A stretch of DNA of 64,000 bases from Strigamia acuminata (Eukaryota; Arthropoda; Chilopoda; Geophilomorpha; Linotaeniidae). Each line of letters opens with the position of its first letter. The first letter of the stretch is position 1. The DNA lies in contig OX442317.1 in assembly GCA_949358305.1 (NCBI GenBank), positions 6,142,186 through 6,206,185 of the forward strand. The letters run 5' to 3'. The position numbers were made by a program, and so were the translations under genes. The notes under the pieces are model-generated. The model was not told where the DNA came from and ran no database searches. It worked only from the letters and a program-made list of their open reading frames with translations. This document shows positions 34,535 to 46,600 of this stretch, in pieces.

Positions 34535-36781
34535 ATGGCGACCATTGCTATCAGAAGATGTTTGCCCGTTTTCACACGTAAGAAAACTCGTTTACAGCGC
34601 TAAAAAAAATCCAATCGCAAACAATAAATACTAAATTAAGACCTTTTGATCTGCACATCACACAAATCCGAAAATGCATTTCAGTTTAAAGCACCCACGG
34701 ATGTACAAGCACGAGTTTTGTGCTTCGATTTCGGAATTTATTCAATTTTTAAACACAAATTTTCTAATTCGTCTCGTTTTTAGGTTCCCAAATTCTATCA
34801 TGTGCGCGGGTGACCGCCACCACGGTTCCAAATCGAAATTACAACGGAGTTGGCGAACTAGAAACAGAAATAAACGATCCACTATTTTCTAAACTCAAAC
34901 GAGGCAAAGGTGGAAGATCTTCGTTTAACGGCGTCGTGGCAACGGTTTTCGGAGCCAGTGGATTTCTTGCCCGACATTTAATCAATAAATTAGGTTAAAA
35001 ACATAAAAAAGGATGTAAAAAATTTAATTCAATCGTTTTTCCTTGTAATTCCTTCTCTAGGCAAACAAGGCACGCAAATCATCGTTCCTTATCGCGGCGA
35101 TCCTTACGATGTGCTTCGGCTTAAATTGACCGGAGATTTGGGACAAATTTTGTTTGTGGTAAACATTAAATTCTCGCCGAACTGAAATAAATGCTGATTT
35201 TTATAAATTGTTTTTCTATTTTTTTTTAGCCGTTTAATCTGAAGGATGAAGTGTCGTTGGCGAAAGCGATGAAGTATTCGAATGTTGTCTACAATTTAAT
35301 TGGACGGGACTTCCAAACTCGGTTAATATTTAATTAATTACGGAGTATTTTATTTTAATTATTTTGATGGTTTTGATTATTTTAGAAATTATAAATATGC
35401 CGATGTTCACGTGGAGGGAGCGCGCAATATTGCTCGTATTGCGAGTCAATTAGGTGTGAAAAAATTCGTTCACGTTTCGTCTTTGAATGTTAACGAATTC
35501 GCACCGGGTGTGATCATTAATGGAGGATCGAAATTTTTACAATCAAAGGTTTTTTTTTTTATAGATAAGAATAAATAGAAAAATCAAAATTTATTTTTGA
35601 TGTTTTTACAGTGGTTGGGGGAATTAGCTGTACGTGAAGAGTTTCCGGATGCTACGATTATTCGACCGGCAGAAATCTACGGACAAGGCGATAGATACTT
35701 GAGATATTACGCATCAATTTGTACGAAATTGGCTAAAATGGTTCCTTCATGAAAGAAAACACAAGAAAAATGCACTTTTTTGTCTAAAAAATGCAATTTT
35801 ACATGCAAAAATACAAAAAAGATGCAATTTTACACGTAAAAATACAAAAAAGATGCAATTTTACGTGTAAAAATACAAAAAAATGCAATTTTACATGCAA
35901 AAATACAAAAAAGATGCAATTTTACACGTAAAAATACAAAAAAGATGCAATTTTACGTGTAAAAATACAAAAAAAATGCAATTTTACATTTAAGAAAACA
36001 GGAAAAATGCATTTTTGCATGTAAAAAATTAACTTTTGCTTCTATAAATGCATATCTTTTGTTCAAGAAGGACCTGAAATTTGCTGCTGTTTATCGTGAT
36101 AACAATTTAAAATTGCAGGGCGCAAAGAAGGAAGTTTTATTCCTTTGTGGGATAAAGGAGAAGGCATATACAAACAACCGGTGTTTGTGAGTGACGTTGC
36201 TAAAGGCATGTTGAATGCTATTTTCGACAAAACTGCAGTCGGTCGAACATTTCAAGCAGTCGGGTATGCAATAACCGAACCCAAAAAATTTGTCAAAATC
36301 ATTTAAAATTAATTTTTTCTATCGCAAACTAGTCCAAGACGCTACGAATTGTCCGACCTCATCGATTGGTATTACAAACTGATGAGAAAAGACAGAGACA
36401 CGTGGCACATGCGTGTCAACATGAAATATTTGCCATCTTTCAGGTAAAAATAATAACAAATAAAAAAAAAATCATTCATTTTTATTATTTTTATTAATTT
36501 ATTTTATTTTTTAAAACAACAGAATGCGAGTATCGTTAGTGGACAAGTTTGCGCCATCGATGCCGACGTTAATTTGGGACAAAATCGAACGTGAACACAC
36601 AACTGACCAAGTTGATCCATTTTTGCCCACTTTAGCCGATTTGGGCGTGATTGGCACGTTGGTGGAGGATCAAGCTCCTTGGGAATTGAGACCCTACAGA
36701 GCCTACAACTATTACCAACCGGAATTAGGCGAGTTTCCAGACCCCGAGCCTCCGAAATACATCGATCCATACGTGTTGTAA
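34535..36781 (+). CDS. NDUFA9: NADH dehydrogenase 1 alpha subcomplex subunit 9 (mitochondrial)
   Basis: Nine exons total 409 residues (human 377): 34535-34577, 34784-34993, 35061-35158, 35230-35321, 35386-35548, 35612-35720, 36119-36263, 36333-36443 and 36523-36781. It is an accessory complex I subunit of the atypical short-chain dehydrogenase fold, binding NADPH near the Q-module. The N-terminus [14 protein letters not shown] is Arg-rich, like a mitochondrial presequence. The nucleotide-binding motif is [53 protein letters not shown] and [13 protein letters not shown] match family blocks. The donor at 35720 (ATTT/GTACGA) is set by phase. The following intron carries a minisatellite. Confidence 0.95.
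35745..36015. repeat. A-rich minisatellite in NDUFA9 intron 6
   Basis: Units of about 31-33 bp take the form GATGCAATTTTACACGTAAA plus AATACAAAAAA. Three variants (ACATGCAAA, ACACGTAAA, ACGTGTAAA) cycle in order, giving a trimer of about 95-100 bp repeated at least twice. The array accounts for most of this roughly 400-bp intron; the other introns of the gene are mostly under 100 bp. Confidence 0.88.
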
Positions 36782-36858
36782 ATGTTTGTTGAAGCAGCTT
36801 TATTTATCGTTAGAAAAAGTGTATATAAAAATAGTTTTTGAGATTTTGGACATCAAAT

Positions 36859-36864
36859 AATAAA
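36859..36864 (+). terminator. Poly(A) signal of NDUFA9
   Basis: AATAAA lies 78 bp after the NDUFA9 stop codon. On the other strand the nearest AATAAA for the convergent TBC gene is at 36799-36804, so the two 3' UTRs may overlap. Confidence 0.55.
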
Positions 36865-36912
36865 GCTAAATAAATTGTACGATTTTTCGTTTGAATTGGT
36901 TGATTAAAATGG

Positions 36913-37164
36913 TTAGAAAGCGTTTTTGTGGTCGTTGGGTACGCCGAGTAAATTCCTTCTGCATTTCGAGGTTTTTTGTCCGGTTCGGACAACTTTATGC
37001 ATTTCTATTTCCGGTGTGCGAATAAATGGACTCGTGGTCAGTGCCTCCTCCAATCGGAACGGCACGGAGGAATAAAACTGCGCAAAACTGTGCTTAGTAT
37101 CGGCGGAACTGTCATTTTGAATGGAAAAAATAATTAAAACGAGTTTAGTTGATGAAAAAGGCAT
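36913..37164 (-). other. Unassigned 83-codon ORF downstream of the TBC gene
   Basis: An ATG-initiated ORF (MPFSSTKLVLIIF..., then FRLEEALTTSPFIRTPEIE, ending NDHKNAF) lies just past the TBC stop codon on the same strand. An acceptor-like AATGACAG lies inside it, and entry there would need a phase-2 donor that I did not find. It may be an alternative last exon of the TBC gene or simply its 3' UTR. Confidence 0.2.
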
Positions 37165-37190
37165 TTTTGTAATACTTTATGACGAGATGA

Positions 37191-38084
37191 TTAGGCTGGG
37201 GCGATAGATTGAACTTCGGTACGACGTTTTCGATTGATTTTAAACTGGAAATTGTAATTTTTTTAATTTTATTTAATTTAAATAATAATAATAATAATAA
37301 ATTTACACTTTCTGTTCTTGTGGTTTGAAGAAGAGTTTCTTGATGTTGCCAAACACTTTCTTGAAAGGTTTTTCAACTGAAAAATGTAATTAAACATCAA
37401 TAATAATTAATATTTAGGTATTTTATTGGTATTTTATTTTTTTTTTACTTTTAATTTGTGGATTTTCTTCGTTGTTATACTTTTCGCATTGTTCCGCTTC
37501 GAATTTCTCCACTAACATCGCGTTTAAGCACGAAATTTCCCACTTTTTAATGCTCGTTGTCCAAACAACGGGCGACAACACTTGAATGTTCACACTAGTG
37601 GAGAAAATTAAAATTAAAAAATTTTAAAAATAAAAATTGTGTAATTTTAATTTAATCATCACTAAAATACATTTTTGGAGATAAACCTTGGACTTCCATT
37701 ATGATCGAACACGAGTCTGAAAGACCTAGTAATTTTGGTTTAAGAATTTCTAAAATGGATAAAGACACGCGAAATATCGCAGGAACGCCTAAGAAAAAAA
37801 TAAAAAAAATTAAATAAATAAAAATTAATTTCTAAATTATTTTACCATCAAATAACAAAATATCCCAAATGAACAAAACTGTTTCCCAGCAAGGAAGAAA
37901 CGTGAACAACGTCATAAACCACGGCGGCACGAATAACAACGGATCCACATTATGAATTAACTACAAAAACCAAACAAAATAAAACCAAAATAACAAAAAA
38001 AATAATTTATTTCATTACTAAATGATCCCAAAGATCCGGCATTCGATATTGAAGAATTTTATTAAACACTTGCGCATGAAGCTG

Positions 38085-38117
<33 letters not shown>

Positions 38118-39118
38118 TAATTTAACATTATTATTAAAATTATTTAAAAAAGAATTCATACTTATGCAACTGAGCATCAAAATACCCATGAAGATACTTA
38201 GGTCTTTCCATCATGGCAACCAGACACCAAAACGCTTCTTCCTCGGTAACGAACAACAACAACATGGCAGCGATATAAGACATTCCTTGGCAATAACCAA
38301 CACGAGCGTTATAAATTGCGTACACAGACAGTAATCGAAATAGCGACGCTTGACCCTCGATTCCGGCATCGGTTTTCTTCATAAACATAATATGTGTCGG
38401 AAACGTTCGTTCTACATCGAAAACACATTCAAACACTGATTTTTACGTCTACAATTGCACATTTTATACCGATATCCAAAATAATTTGATTTAACGTCTC
38501 CAAAGATATTTCCGCCTCGTTGTCATCCTTTGCTATTCCAATTATATAAGCTGCTCGTTGCAAATTAAACTCCGAGATGTCTAACTGTAGTAGCTGTCTC
38601 CTCAATGCAGAAACGGTTATCTAAATTCAAAATAAATTTATGTAAAAAATAAAAAATAATTCGAAATTAATTACTTGGTATTCGAATTTTGAATTCAATT
38701 TAATTTCTTCTGCGTTTAATAACTGCTTCCATACTCTTCCACGTAAATGATTGGGAACTCCTTGTTTAAAAAGCTTGATTAACTAAGTAAATAAATGTAA
38801 TTAATTAATTTTTTTTAGAAAAATTGATTTTTTTAAATTTTTTTTTGTTTTTTTATACTTTGAATTCATGATCGTTGATGTATTGGTTCCATTTATCTAG
38901 CACTTTCACCCAATTCTGCGTCACTAGTTCGCTTAATTCTGGTGATCTGTTGGGACAATGATTGTTTAATGTTGTGGTATTGTTTGTGTGTTTAAATACC
39001 TGTAATAGACGTGCGATCGGTCATCAAAACTGGCCGATTCTTCTTTGAATACGGCAAATCCATATTGATCAAAATGGGATACTCGATCTGGAATAGATCG
39101 AGTTTGTAGACGAAACAT
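37191..39118 (-). CDS. TBC-domain Rab GTPase-activating protein
   Basis: Eleven exons in transcript order encode 436 residues: 39118-39000, 38946-38859, 38782-38675, 38620-38470, 38435-38162, 38088-38019, 37960-37846, 37788-37671, 37594-37449, 37376-37309 and 37244-37191. The start is MFRLQTRSIPD; DQYGFAVF follows, as in RN-tre-like and TBC1D10-like proteins. The TBC domain begins KQGVPNHLRGRVWKQLL. The dual-finger residues are present: arginine in FDVERTFP and glutamine in GYCQGMSYIAAM. FVPPWFMTLFT and FIWDILLFDGVPAIFRVSL close the domain, before a basic tail (KKVFGNIKKLFF, NRKRRTEV). It should accelerate GTP hydrolysis by a Rab in membrane traffic; which Rab is unknown. USP6NL-like or TBC1D10-like are my best guesses. 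The start may extend upstream. Confidence 0.82.
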
Positions 39119-39742
39119 TATGTCATTTTTAAACCGGTTCCGTTTGTCTTCTGGGTTGAATCTTGAATTCAACCGCCGAGTTATTGCAAAGGGGAAAAAA
39201 ATCACATTCCTTTCGTTTGAACAGATTTCAGCGGCATTCTCTAGCGAGAGGAAGATACCCGTTTTATATTTTATTTTATTTTTATTTAAATAAGTGAAAT
39301 AAAATTATTTAATCAACATTTTTCATTATGAATTAGTTTTTAAATTTTTAAAATCTTAAATGCTATTTTCTTTTTAAATTTCGGTGAATAACACAAACGA
39401 TGAGATTATGAGAGTTTTGCTCTGCAGATAGAAGCTACGCCTATATGAAAAGGCGCGGCAATTTTACAATTATTTACTCAGTTACATAATCTTTTCTTGT
39501 GATAAAATTATGTTGGTTGTTTACGCAAGAATTTTATTTCATAAAAGATTAATTAAAAAAAAATAATTGAATATTTTAATGTCAGCTTTTGCGTCAATTC
39601 ACTTTTTATTTATCTTAGAAAACTTCCGGTCATACAAGTTTATCCTACATTAAGTTGACCAATTTCCTGTTTAATTTGTATATAAAATATACGATTTACT
39701 CGCTACTTCTTTATTAGACTAACAAATTACACACAATTAACT
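39119..39742. promoter_or_regulatory. Divergent intergenic region between TBC gene and secreted-protein gene
   Basis: This 624-bp AT-rich spacer has a good TATA box, TATATAAAATAT at 39679-39690, 53-64 bp upstream of the ATG at 39743. That spacing fits a start site near 39710 and a short leader. Nothing comparable is visible on the TBC side. Confidence 0.55.
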
Positions 39743-40202
39743 ATGAAACCACTTTGGCAATCCAGTAAGTAGTGAATAATTCAAACGTCTGTCATTTTTT
39801 AAGCTTATTTATTCTCTCCATCTAATTTTAGTATTCTACATCTGTGTATCATTTATTTCTTTTGACTACGCCCAAAGTACAAGATATATTATCACAACAG
39901 GAGAGGACATTGAAATGTGGGGAGATATTTTGGATTTTAGAAGTTTGCTCGATCCAAACGCGGAAGATATTTTTGACGATCCCATTCTCCGCCAAAAAGC
40001 AAAACCAGTAGAACAGAAAGTCAAGCAATTGGAGCCGGAGTTTTACGTTCTCAGGGACTCGGAAATCGTGTTGGAAGATCCAGAGCTTTCGGATTCTCTT
40101 TACGAATACATGTTAAGCACTTATTACATCGATGTTCTCAAAGATTATTTCAAAGAAAACGGAATGGAATTCGTAATACTATACGAAGATGAAATAAAAT
40201 AG
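39743..40202 (+). CDS. Small secreted acidic protein, unknown family
   Basis: Two exons, 39743-39764 and 39832-40202, encode 130 residues. The N-terminus MKPLWQSIFYICVSFISFDY followed by AQST reads as a signal peptide cleaved near residue 21-22. The mature part is strongly acidic (EDIEMWGDILDF, NAEDIFDDPIL, EIVLEDPELSD) with no cysteines after the signal region and no membrane segment. A TATA box lies 60 bp upstream, typical of a strongly or tissue-specifically expressed gene. AATAAA at 40193-40198 overlaps the last codons. I do not recognise the family; a secreted or egg/cuticle-type acidic protein is possible but unproven. Confidence 0.65.
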
Positions 40203-40631
40203 TATTATATAATGTTTTTTTAAATCTAAAATTTATATTTTATAATTTTTATTACATTTTATTACAAAAAACATCGTTTAAAAATGGCGCTGATCACAAC
40301 AAAAAACAAACACCAAAAACAAACACCAAAAAATTGTTGATATGACGTCACATATCTCAATTACAAACGACATAAACGATAAGTAAAATCGTTTATTCGC
40401 AACAGGTTTGCGATTTTGAACGCTCCCGCCCTCTATCAGCAAACTTTAAAACCATCGCACCGAGCCACATTGCAGATACGCTTAATGACACGGCACGACA
40501 TGCGCTAGTGCCACCAGTAATTCGAGCGAACTAATATGTTTCCCATTCCCTAACCCGTCGTACATCATCAACAATGCCGCGCACCTAACACTAAACACAC
40601 GCGATTTGAATACGCCGAGCAAACCGCAGCG
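40203..40631. promoter_or_regulatory. 5' region of the PLEKHA5/7-like gene
   Basis: This 429-bp spacer lies between the secreted-protein stop and the PLEKHA start. The stretch 40420-40630 is notably GC-richer than its surroundings, with several CpGs (CGCTCCCGCCCTC, CCGAGCAAACCGCAGCG), and has no TATA box. That suits a broad housekeeping-type promoter and 5' UTR. Confidence 0.4.
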
Positions 40632-43600
40632 ATGTCGGCGCAACTTCAGATGAGTTTACCCGAGCCCTGGAGTTTCGGCGTCACGCAGGACGGACAAATA
40701 TTTTTCATCAAGTAAAAAATTGATATTTAAATTTAATTTAATCAACGCGCACGATCGAATTTATTCCAACTTTAAATCAATCCGATCTAGCGAGGAGTTG
40801 CGAATGACAACATGGCTGCACCCCGTTACGAAGCAGCCACTAATGACGGGCCAGCAGCAAAGGATCGAAGGTAAATTCAATTTGATTTGTTATCGTGGAA
40901 TTAGTTTGCTCGGAAGTAGATTTTGTCGATAAAAATAATTCTCTCGGTGGGGGACGTGAATGGTTTGTGTGGAAAAGTGGAAATGGCAATATCCGGTTTG
41001 TTGTTGAAACGGGGTTTGTGATAGGGTTAAATTAGGATGCAGTTTGGACGCGTTTTGAGGTAAATTCGAGTAAAATTTGAGTTTTTTTCTTTTTTGGTGG
41101 GAGAATAATTGATTATGGATGTTTTTGACGGGTAATTTTGGTTCGGGAATGTGATAAGAGTAATTATCTTTTGTTGTGGTGTTGTGGGGAAAGTTTTATT
41201 TAGTTATATCATTTGATTTCATGGTCAGATTCAGTCGTGTGGATCCAACTAAAATGCTTTTTTGATTCATCAAACTGGAATGTTATTTGTTGGAATATCC
41301 TTTTATCGGGGTTAAAATTGTACAAACATTTCGAAATAATTAGAAAATTATCGCGAAAATTGATGTTTTTATTGTGATAAATAAGAAATTAATCAAAAAC
41401 AAAAAAAAAATCAACAAAATGAACAAAAAAATCGAAAAATCAACAAAAAAATCAACAAAAAATCTAAAAAAAAGTCTAAAAACATAGAATAAAATAAATT
41501 ATTTGATTTTGTTTATTTAGGGGTTCCTCCAGGATGGGAAGATGGTGGTACATCATCCGAAGGAATTCCACATTACATCAAGTAAGAAATTTCAATTTTA
41601 ATTTTTTTCTTGTTCAAGTTTGAATTTCAAAGTTGCGACACCAGGGGGCGTGAAAAAAGTGTACTTGCACCCCTCGGTGAATTTTTCAATGCCAAATAAT
41701 TTTTTTTTGGTGCAATATAAACGAATTAATGGCTTAGATCTCCATCCTCCCCTTTAAATAGTCCAGACTCGTCGAGTTAATTTATTTCAATTGAATCTAA
41801 AGGAGATTGAACTCGAGTTAAGGCAAGTCAATTGATAATATTTTTATTTTTATCTTTTTTTTTATATTTTGTGTGTGTGTTTGTGCCGAACAATGCAAGG
41901 GATAAACTTAAGAGTGATTGATGGCGAGTTTTAGCGTTGTAATGGGAGTTTAGGGTTATTTTATCCCTATTCTTCTCATGCATTTGAATGGCTTAATTCA
42001 AGAAAACGGACCGTAAGGCAGAAATGAGATTGGCCCGTGAAGGTTAACCAAGATGAAATTCTTTCATGTTCATAAATTGAAGATGAAAAGTGATATGAAT
42101 TAAGTTTTTTTTTAGTGTTTTTGAATTTAAATTTTGAAGAAAATGAATATTAATGAGTCAATAACGATAAAGTTTAGCGATGTAATCGTTTGACCAGTCA
42201 AGATGCTCGTTTGATTGAAAGGCGTGTGGTTTTGATTAATTGTTTGTAGTTTAGAGCGCCGTTGATGTCATTAAAATGTTTTTATTACAAAATTTAGTGA
42301 GTTTTTATTTTATTTTATTTTTTATTTTTTTATAATTTATTTTTGGTTCGGTTCTCTAAATCATTCCAAAGTCCTTATCTCAGCAAAAAAGAAAATGTCC
42401 TTTGTCCACCCCTGTTGACAGAAATTGGAATTTTCCCTAATCTCGTGTCCTCTGGTGACTATTGTTGAAAATGTACAACTCCCTTGAATCCAAAGGAGCT
42501 GAGCTCAGATTCTTTTCTTCTTCTTCTCAAACTTGAGGAGATTTTATATTTAATAATTCAACCACGATGAGATCCAATCAAAGTAAGTTTTTTTTTTTCC
42601 TTCTGTTTTTATCTTTTTTATCCTTTTTTTTACATTTTATTTTAAAGTTGACACTACGGCGCTTTCAATACAAAATTAACCAAACTATTAGTTGAATAAA
42701 TAAATTGAATTAACCACACGAGAAGATTTTTTTTAAAAATTGAATTAACACATTTTTTTTGATAAAATATTTATTTTTTGGTAAAATAATTTTTTTTTTA
42801 AATAAATTATTTTGGGTGGATAAATACTTGGGTGCTTGGGAAGGGTTGGGGGTGTTGGGGATGTGTTACTGCAGCTGAAATGGAAGAAAATGACACTTGA
42901 AAGTGAGAGGATATAAAAAGTTGGCATTTTTCCTTATCTTTTTTGTGAGGAGAAAAGATGAGCGATTTGATGAATTTTTTATTTGACTTTAATCAACTCT
43001 TTGAAAGCACCACATGGATATGGATGATGGCTGTGGCTCTTATCGTATGCAATAAGTATGGAAAATCAATTTAAAAAAAAAAAAATTTAATAAAATCTCA
43101 AAATATAAGTTTAAAAAATTAAAATCTTTTGTTAAAATTTAATATTAAATTTCATAGATTTTTAAAAATTAAAAAAAATTAAAAATTTGATATAAATTAG
43201 ATGTCATTATCAACTCAAACTGTCCTGAGCGAGGGAAATAATCCGCCATTTTATTGATTAACATTTCACTTGTTCACTCCTGGCACATGGAATAAATGAT
43301 CAAATTTTGCTGAAAAATTGTCATATTTTCGTCTATTTTTCTTATTTATTTAGAAATAGAAAATAAAACAATCGAACTAAATTCCAAACTTTTTCCATCC
43401 GCGCTCGAAAAGTTTTTGGCGCCATCAGCTTTTTCCCGCCAAAAAATTAATGAAATCAATTAACGGGGTCATTGTACCGAGGGTTAAAATGGCACGTGCC
43501 CAAACAGGATTCATTTTGGCAGAATACCAGTTGCAATTTTGGGCTCCTGGTTTTTCATTTTCTTCCCACGAACATTAACCTAAGGACAGTAATTACCAGA

Positions 43601-46600
43601 CTCAATTGCGGTACCAAAAGGACTCTCCGTAGTACCAAACGATACCTCCATCCAGCGCAATGTCAAAAAAACGGAAAAAAATTATTAAATAAATAAAAAA
43701 AAAAAAAAAATACACAAAATTTTTTTTTTTTTATTAGAAAAAAAAAATTGATGGTACATTTTTCGTGTGGGGATGTGTAATGGTCAAAATGGTTTATTTT
43801 GATCCAATATGTCCGGTAATTCATCGTGTCTGCGAGTCTGGTGTGTCGTTATTGATTTTGCAGCCCTCAGCAGGGCCTTGAAGAGGGGGCAGCCATTAGG
43901 ATTTGATCTATCTTTTGTATACGACTGTTGATGTGTAATTTGGTAAAGGGGTACGATTTGAATATTTTGGAATTTTGCCATAAGGAGAGTGCATGGTCTT
44001 GAGTCGAGTGACTCGGGATTGGGGCGTGTTTGACTGATTCTGCAACTGATTAAGAGATGGAATATGTCAAGAGGATTTGCTGTATGCCTACGAGGTATGT
44101 CTCTGCACAATACGCCATACACATCGCTATTTTATTGCAGAAATTTGATTTTTTTCTGCATTTTTAAATTGCAATTTCGTTTTACTCGCAAATTTGATGT
44201 GTAATTGCGAGCGCCGTATTGGATCGTGCAAAATCATGCTTTAAGTATTACTAAATTTATTTTAACGGTCGTAAAATTTTATGTTTTAAAATGCATAAAA
44301 TGCATGTAAAATGGGGACTGCATGATTTTTTTTTTTAAATATTATTTTCGTGTGGATTGGGATAGCGATGCATGCAGGTGCAGTATTTTGTTGTTGAAAG
44401 GGGCAGCAACTCGGCTTCTTGTATAGCAAATATGGGAATATGAAAATCTGTGGTTAGAGAGAAAGCACTTGTCGTAAAGTTTGTTTTTGATGTTTTCGAT
44501 TGCTCTACGGGGACCCATTGAGCATGAGATGGTTGTTTTAAAAATGTTGTTTGTTTTTGGTTTTTTTTTATATTTTATTTGGGGAGGGGATTTGCACCGT
44601 GTGGATTTTAAAAGGGAAATATAACTAAATGGGGTAAAGTAAATCAATTGGGTTTTATCTTGAGTTTAGCCAGACTACGGCTGAGTGAACGTGAAACGGA
44701 GATGGAGTTTTTGTTTAGTCTCGGTTTTCTTTTTTATTTATTGTTTATTATTTTGGGTAAATGGTTGTGAAAGTTCTACATATTTTGAATATGTTCTGAG
44801 AGTTCTTTTCTGGAATTTGACCCGAGTTTTTTTTTGTGTGCATTTTTTCACTCTATAGGAAGTTACCTTGACTAAGGTCACTGAATATTTTCAGTTTAGG
44901 TCGCTGAACCTTTTTTGGCGGGGAAATAAAAATAGTTTTTGCTTTAATAAAGAATTATGATTTTTTTTTATGTTGTAATGTTGCATTGATCGGCGGAATT
45001 TCCAATTTCCTGTATTTTTATTTTTTTATTTTTTTATTTTTACATTTTTTTATAAAAATAAAAATTGTATAGAAATTAAATATTTCTCAACTTAGAATGA
45101 AAATTGAGCTTTAACCCCTTTTTCAATTTAAAATTATTTTTTTCTAAAGTTTTAAAATAATTTTTTATTTCTTTAAAATTGACCCTGGGAACTAACTTTA
45201 ACTCCACATTTTCTCCCGCCATTTTGTAGCTTAGCTAATGGACCAGTTAGACAGGTTTCGAGTTGAATCGCTCATTTCCTGCAGCCTGGTTAGCGAGGCT
45301 AGCAGGTGTGGACCAGGGGTCCATGAGTAAAAGCCACAAAGAATCTTGATTACTCGCTGGGATAAACATGTTTGCCGAGATCCTTTTCGATGTATAATAT
45401 AAGAGGTAATCGCACTATTTCAACCTTTTTTCACTCTACTCGCAACGTTTCTCTATTTAATGGCTCAAAACGAGCTCTAAGGTCTTTTAAAAGCCGTGGA
45501 ATTTAAGCTCGTTGGCTCGAGCTTGTTACCAAGTTTGATGGGATTTTTTAAAGCAAATTTATGACTCTTTGAGGAAAATTATAAACTTTCTGTTTTCTTA
45601 TTTGCCCATTATGAGTTTCCACACAAAACACACAGCCAGGTGGGCAGGCAAATTTCTAAAGGTTCAAAACTTTTTGTCTGGTATTTTTTTTTTCTCTTGT
45701 TAGGAATTATTTTACGATTATTTTCATTCATTACATATTTTTTAGTTAAGTGATTACTGTAATGTTGTAATTTATTTTTCTAATTTATTTATTAAGCAGT
45801 GCGTGCAATTTTTTTTTTTTCCACAGGGAAAATCTCACAGAATCTATTTCATGGGGTGTAATTATCCAAGAATGTTAACCTAATTTTGTCGTGCTTTTTT
45901 TTTATATATATATAATCTTTTTCATCTCTAATTATTTCATTTCCAGATCCACAAGTTTGATTTTTCAGCTTCACTTCACATGTTTACCAAAGAATCCGCG
46001 TGCAGAGAGCATAAAAAACACATTGAAACATTAAACCAAAGTTTGGTCTCGACTGAACACAAAATAAGTTGAGGAAAGCAGAAAAGCAAAGTGACTGCTA
46101 AATGTTGGAGGGGAAAGGAGAAATAAAAGCAATTAGCTTGGCAGATGTCGCTTAAACAAGTGTTGTAAACAGCCAACTGTCTTCCAACTTATTACTGCTC
46201 ATAAGGCACATTAAAAACTAATTGTTTTCTGTGTTTCTTTTTTGTTTTTTGCTCGGTTTAATAACCAAAACAGTTTGGAAACCTCGAGGCCAACAAGTGC
46301 AAGTGGAAATAAATTCTTTTTTTTTTAAGGTGGGGTTGGAATTTTCACTTCACTTGGGAACTGTAGCTCAGATTGCGAGTTTGACAAGTTGGCAGATTTT
46401 ACTTCAATATTTAATGAAGTAAATAATGGATTTTTTGGAGTTTGCACACAAACTGGCCTTTTTGATGGGTCAATGATTTCTAGATCATTCAACTTGATTT
46501 TAAGGCATTTAGTGTGAACTGTAGTGACTTTAATAGCAGAATTAAACAGGTGAATGAAGGTTTTATCTACTTTTTTTTATGTATTTAATCATAGGCGAGC

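Noticed and set aside
35721-35753. NDUFA9 exon 6 extended to the TGA at 35751
   Set aside because: Only splicing at 35720 keeps phase with 36119 and preserves the family block (ASIW then [10 protein letters not shown]).
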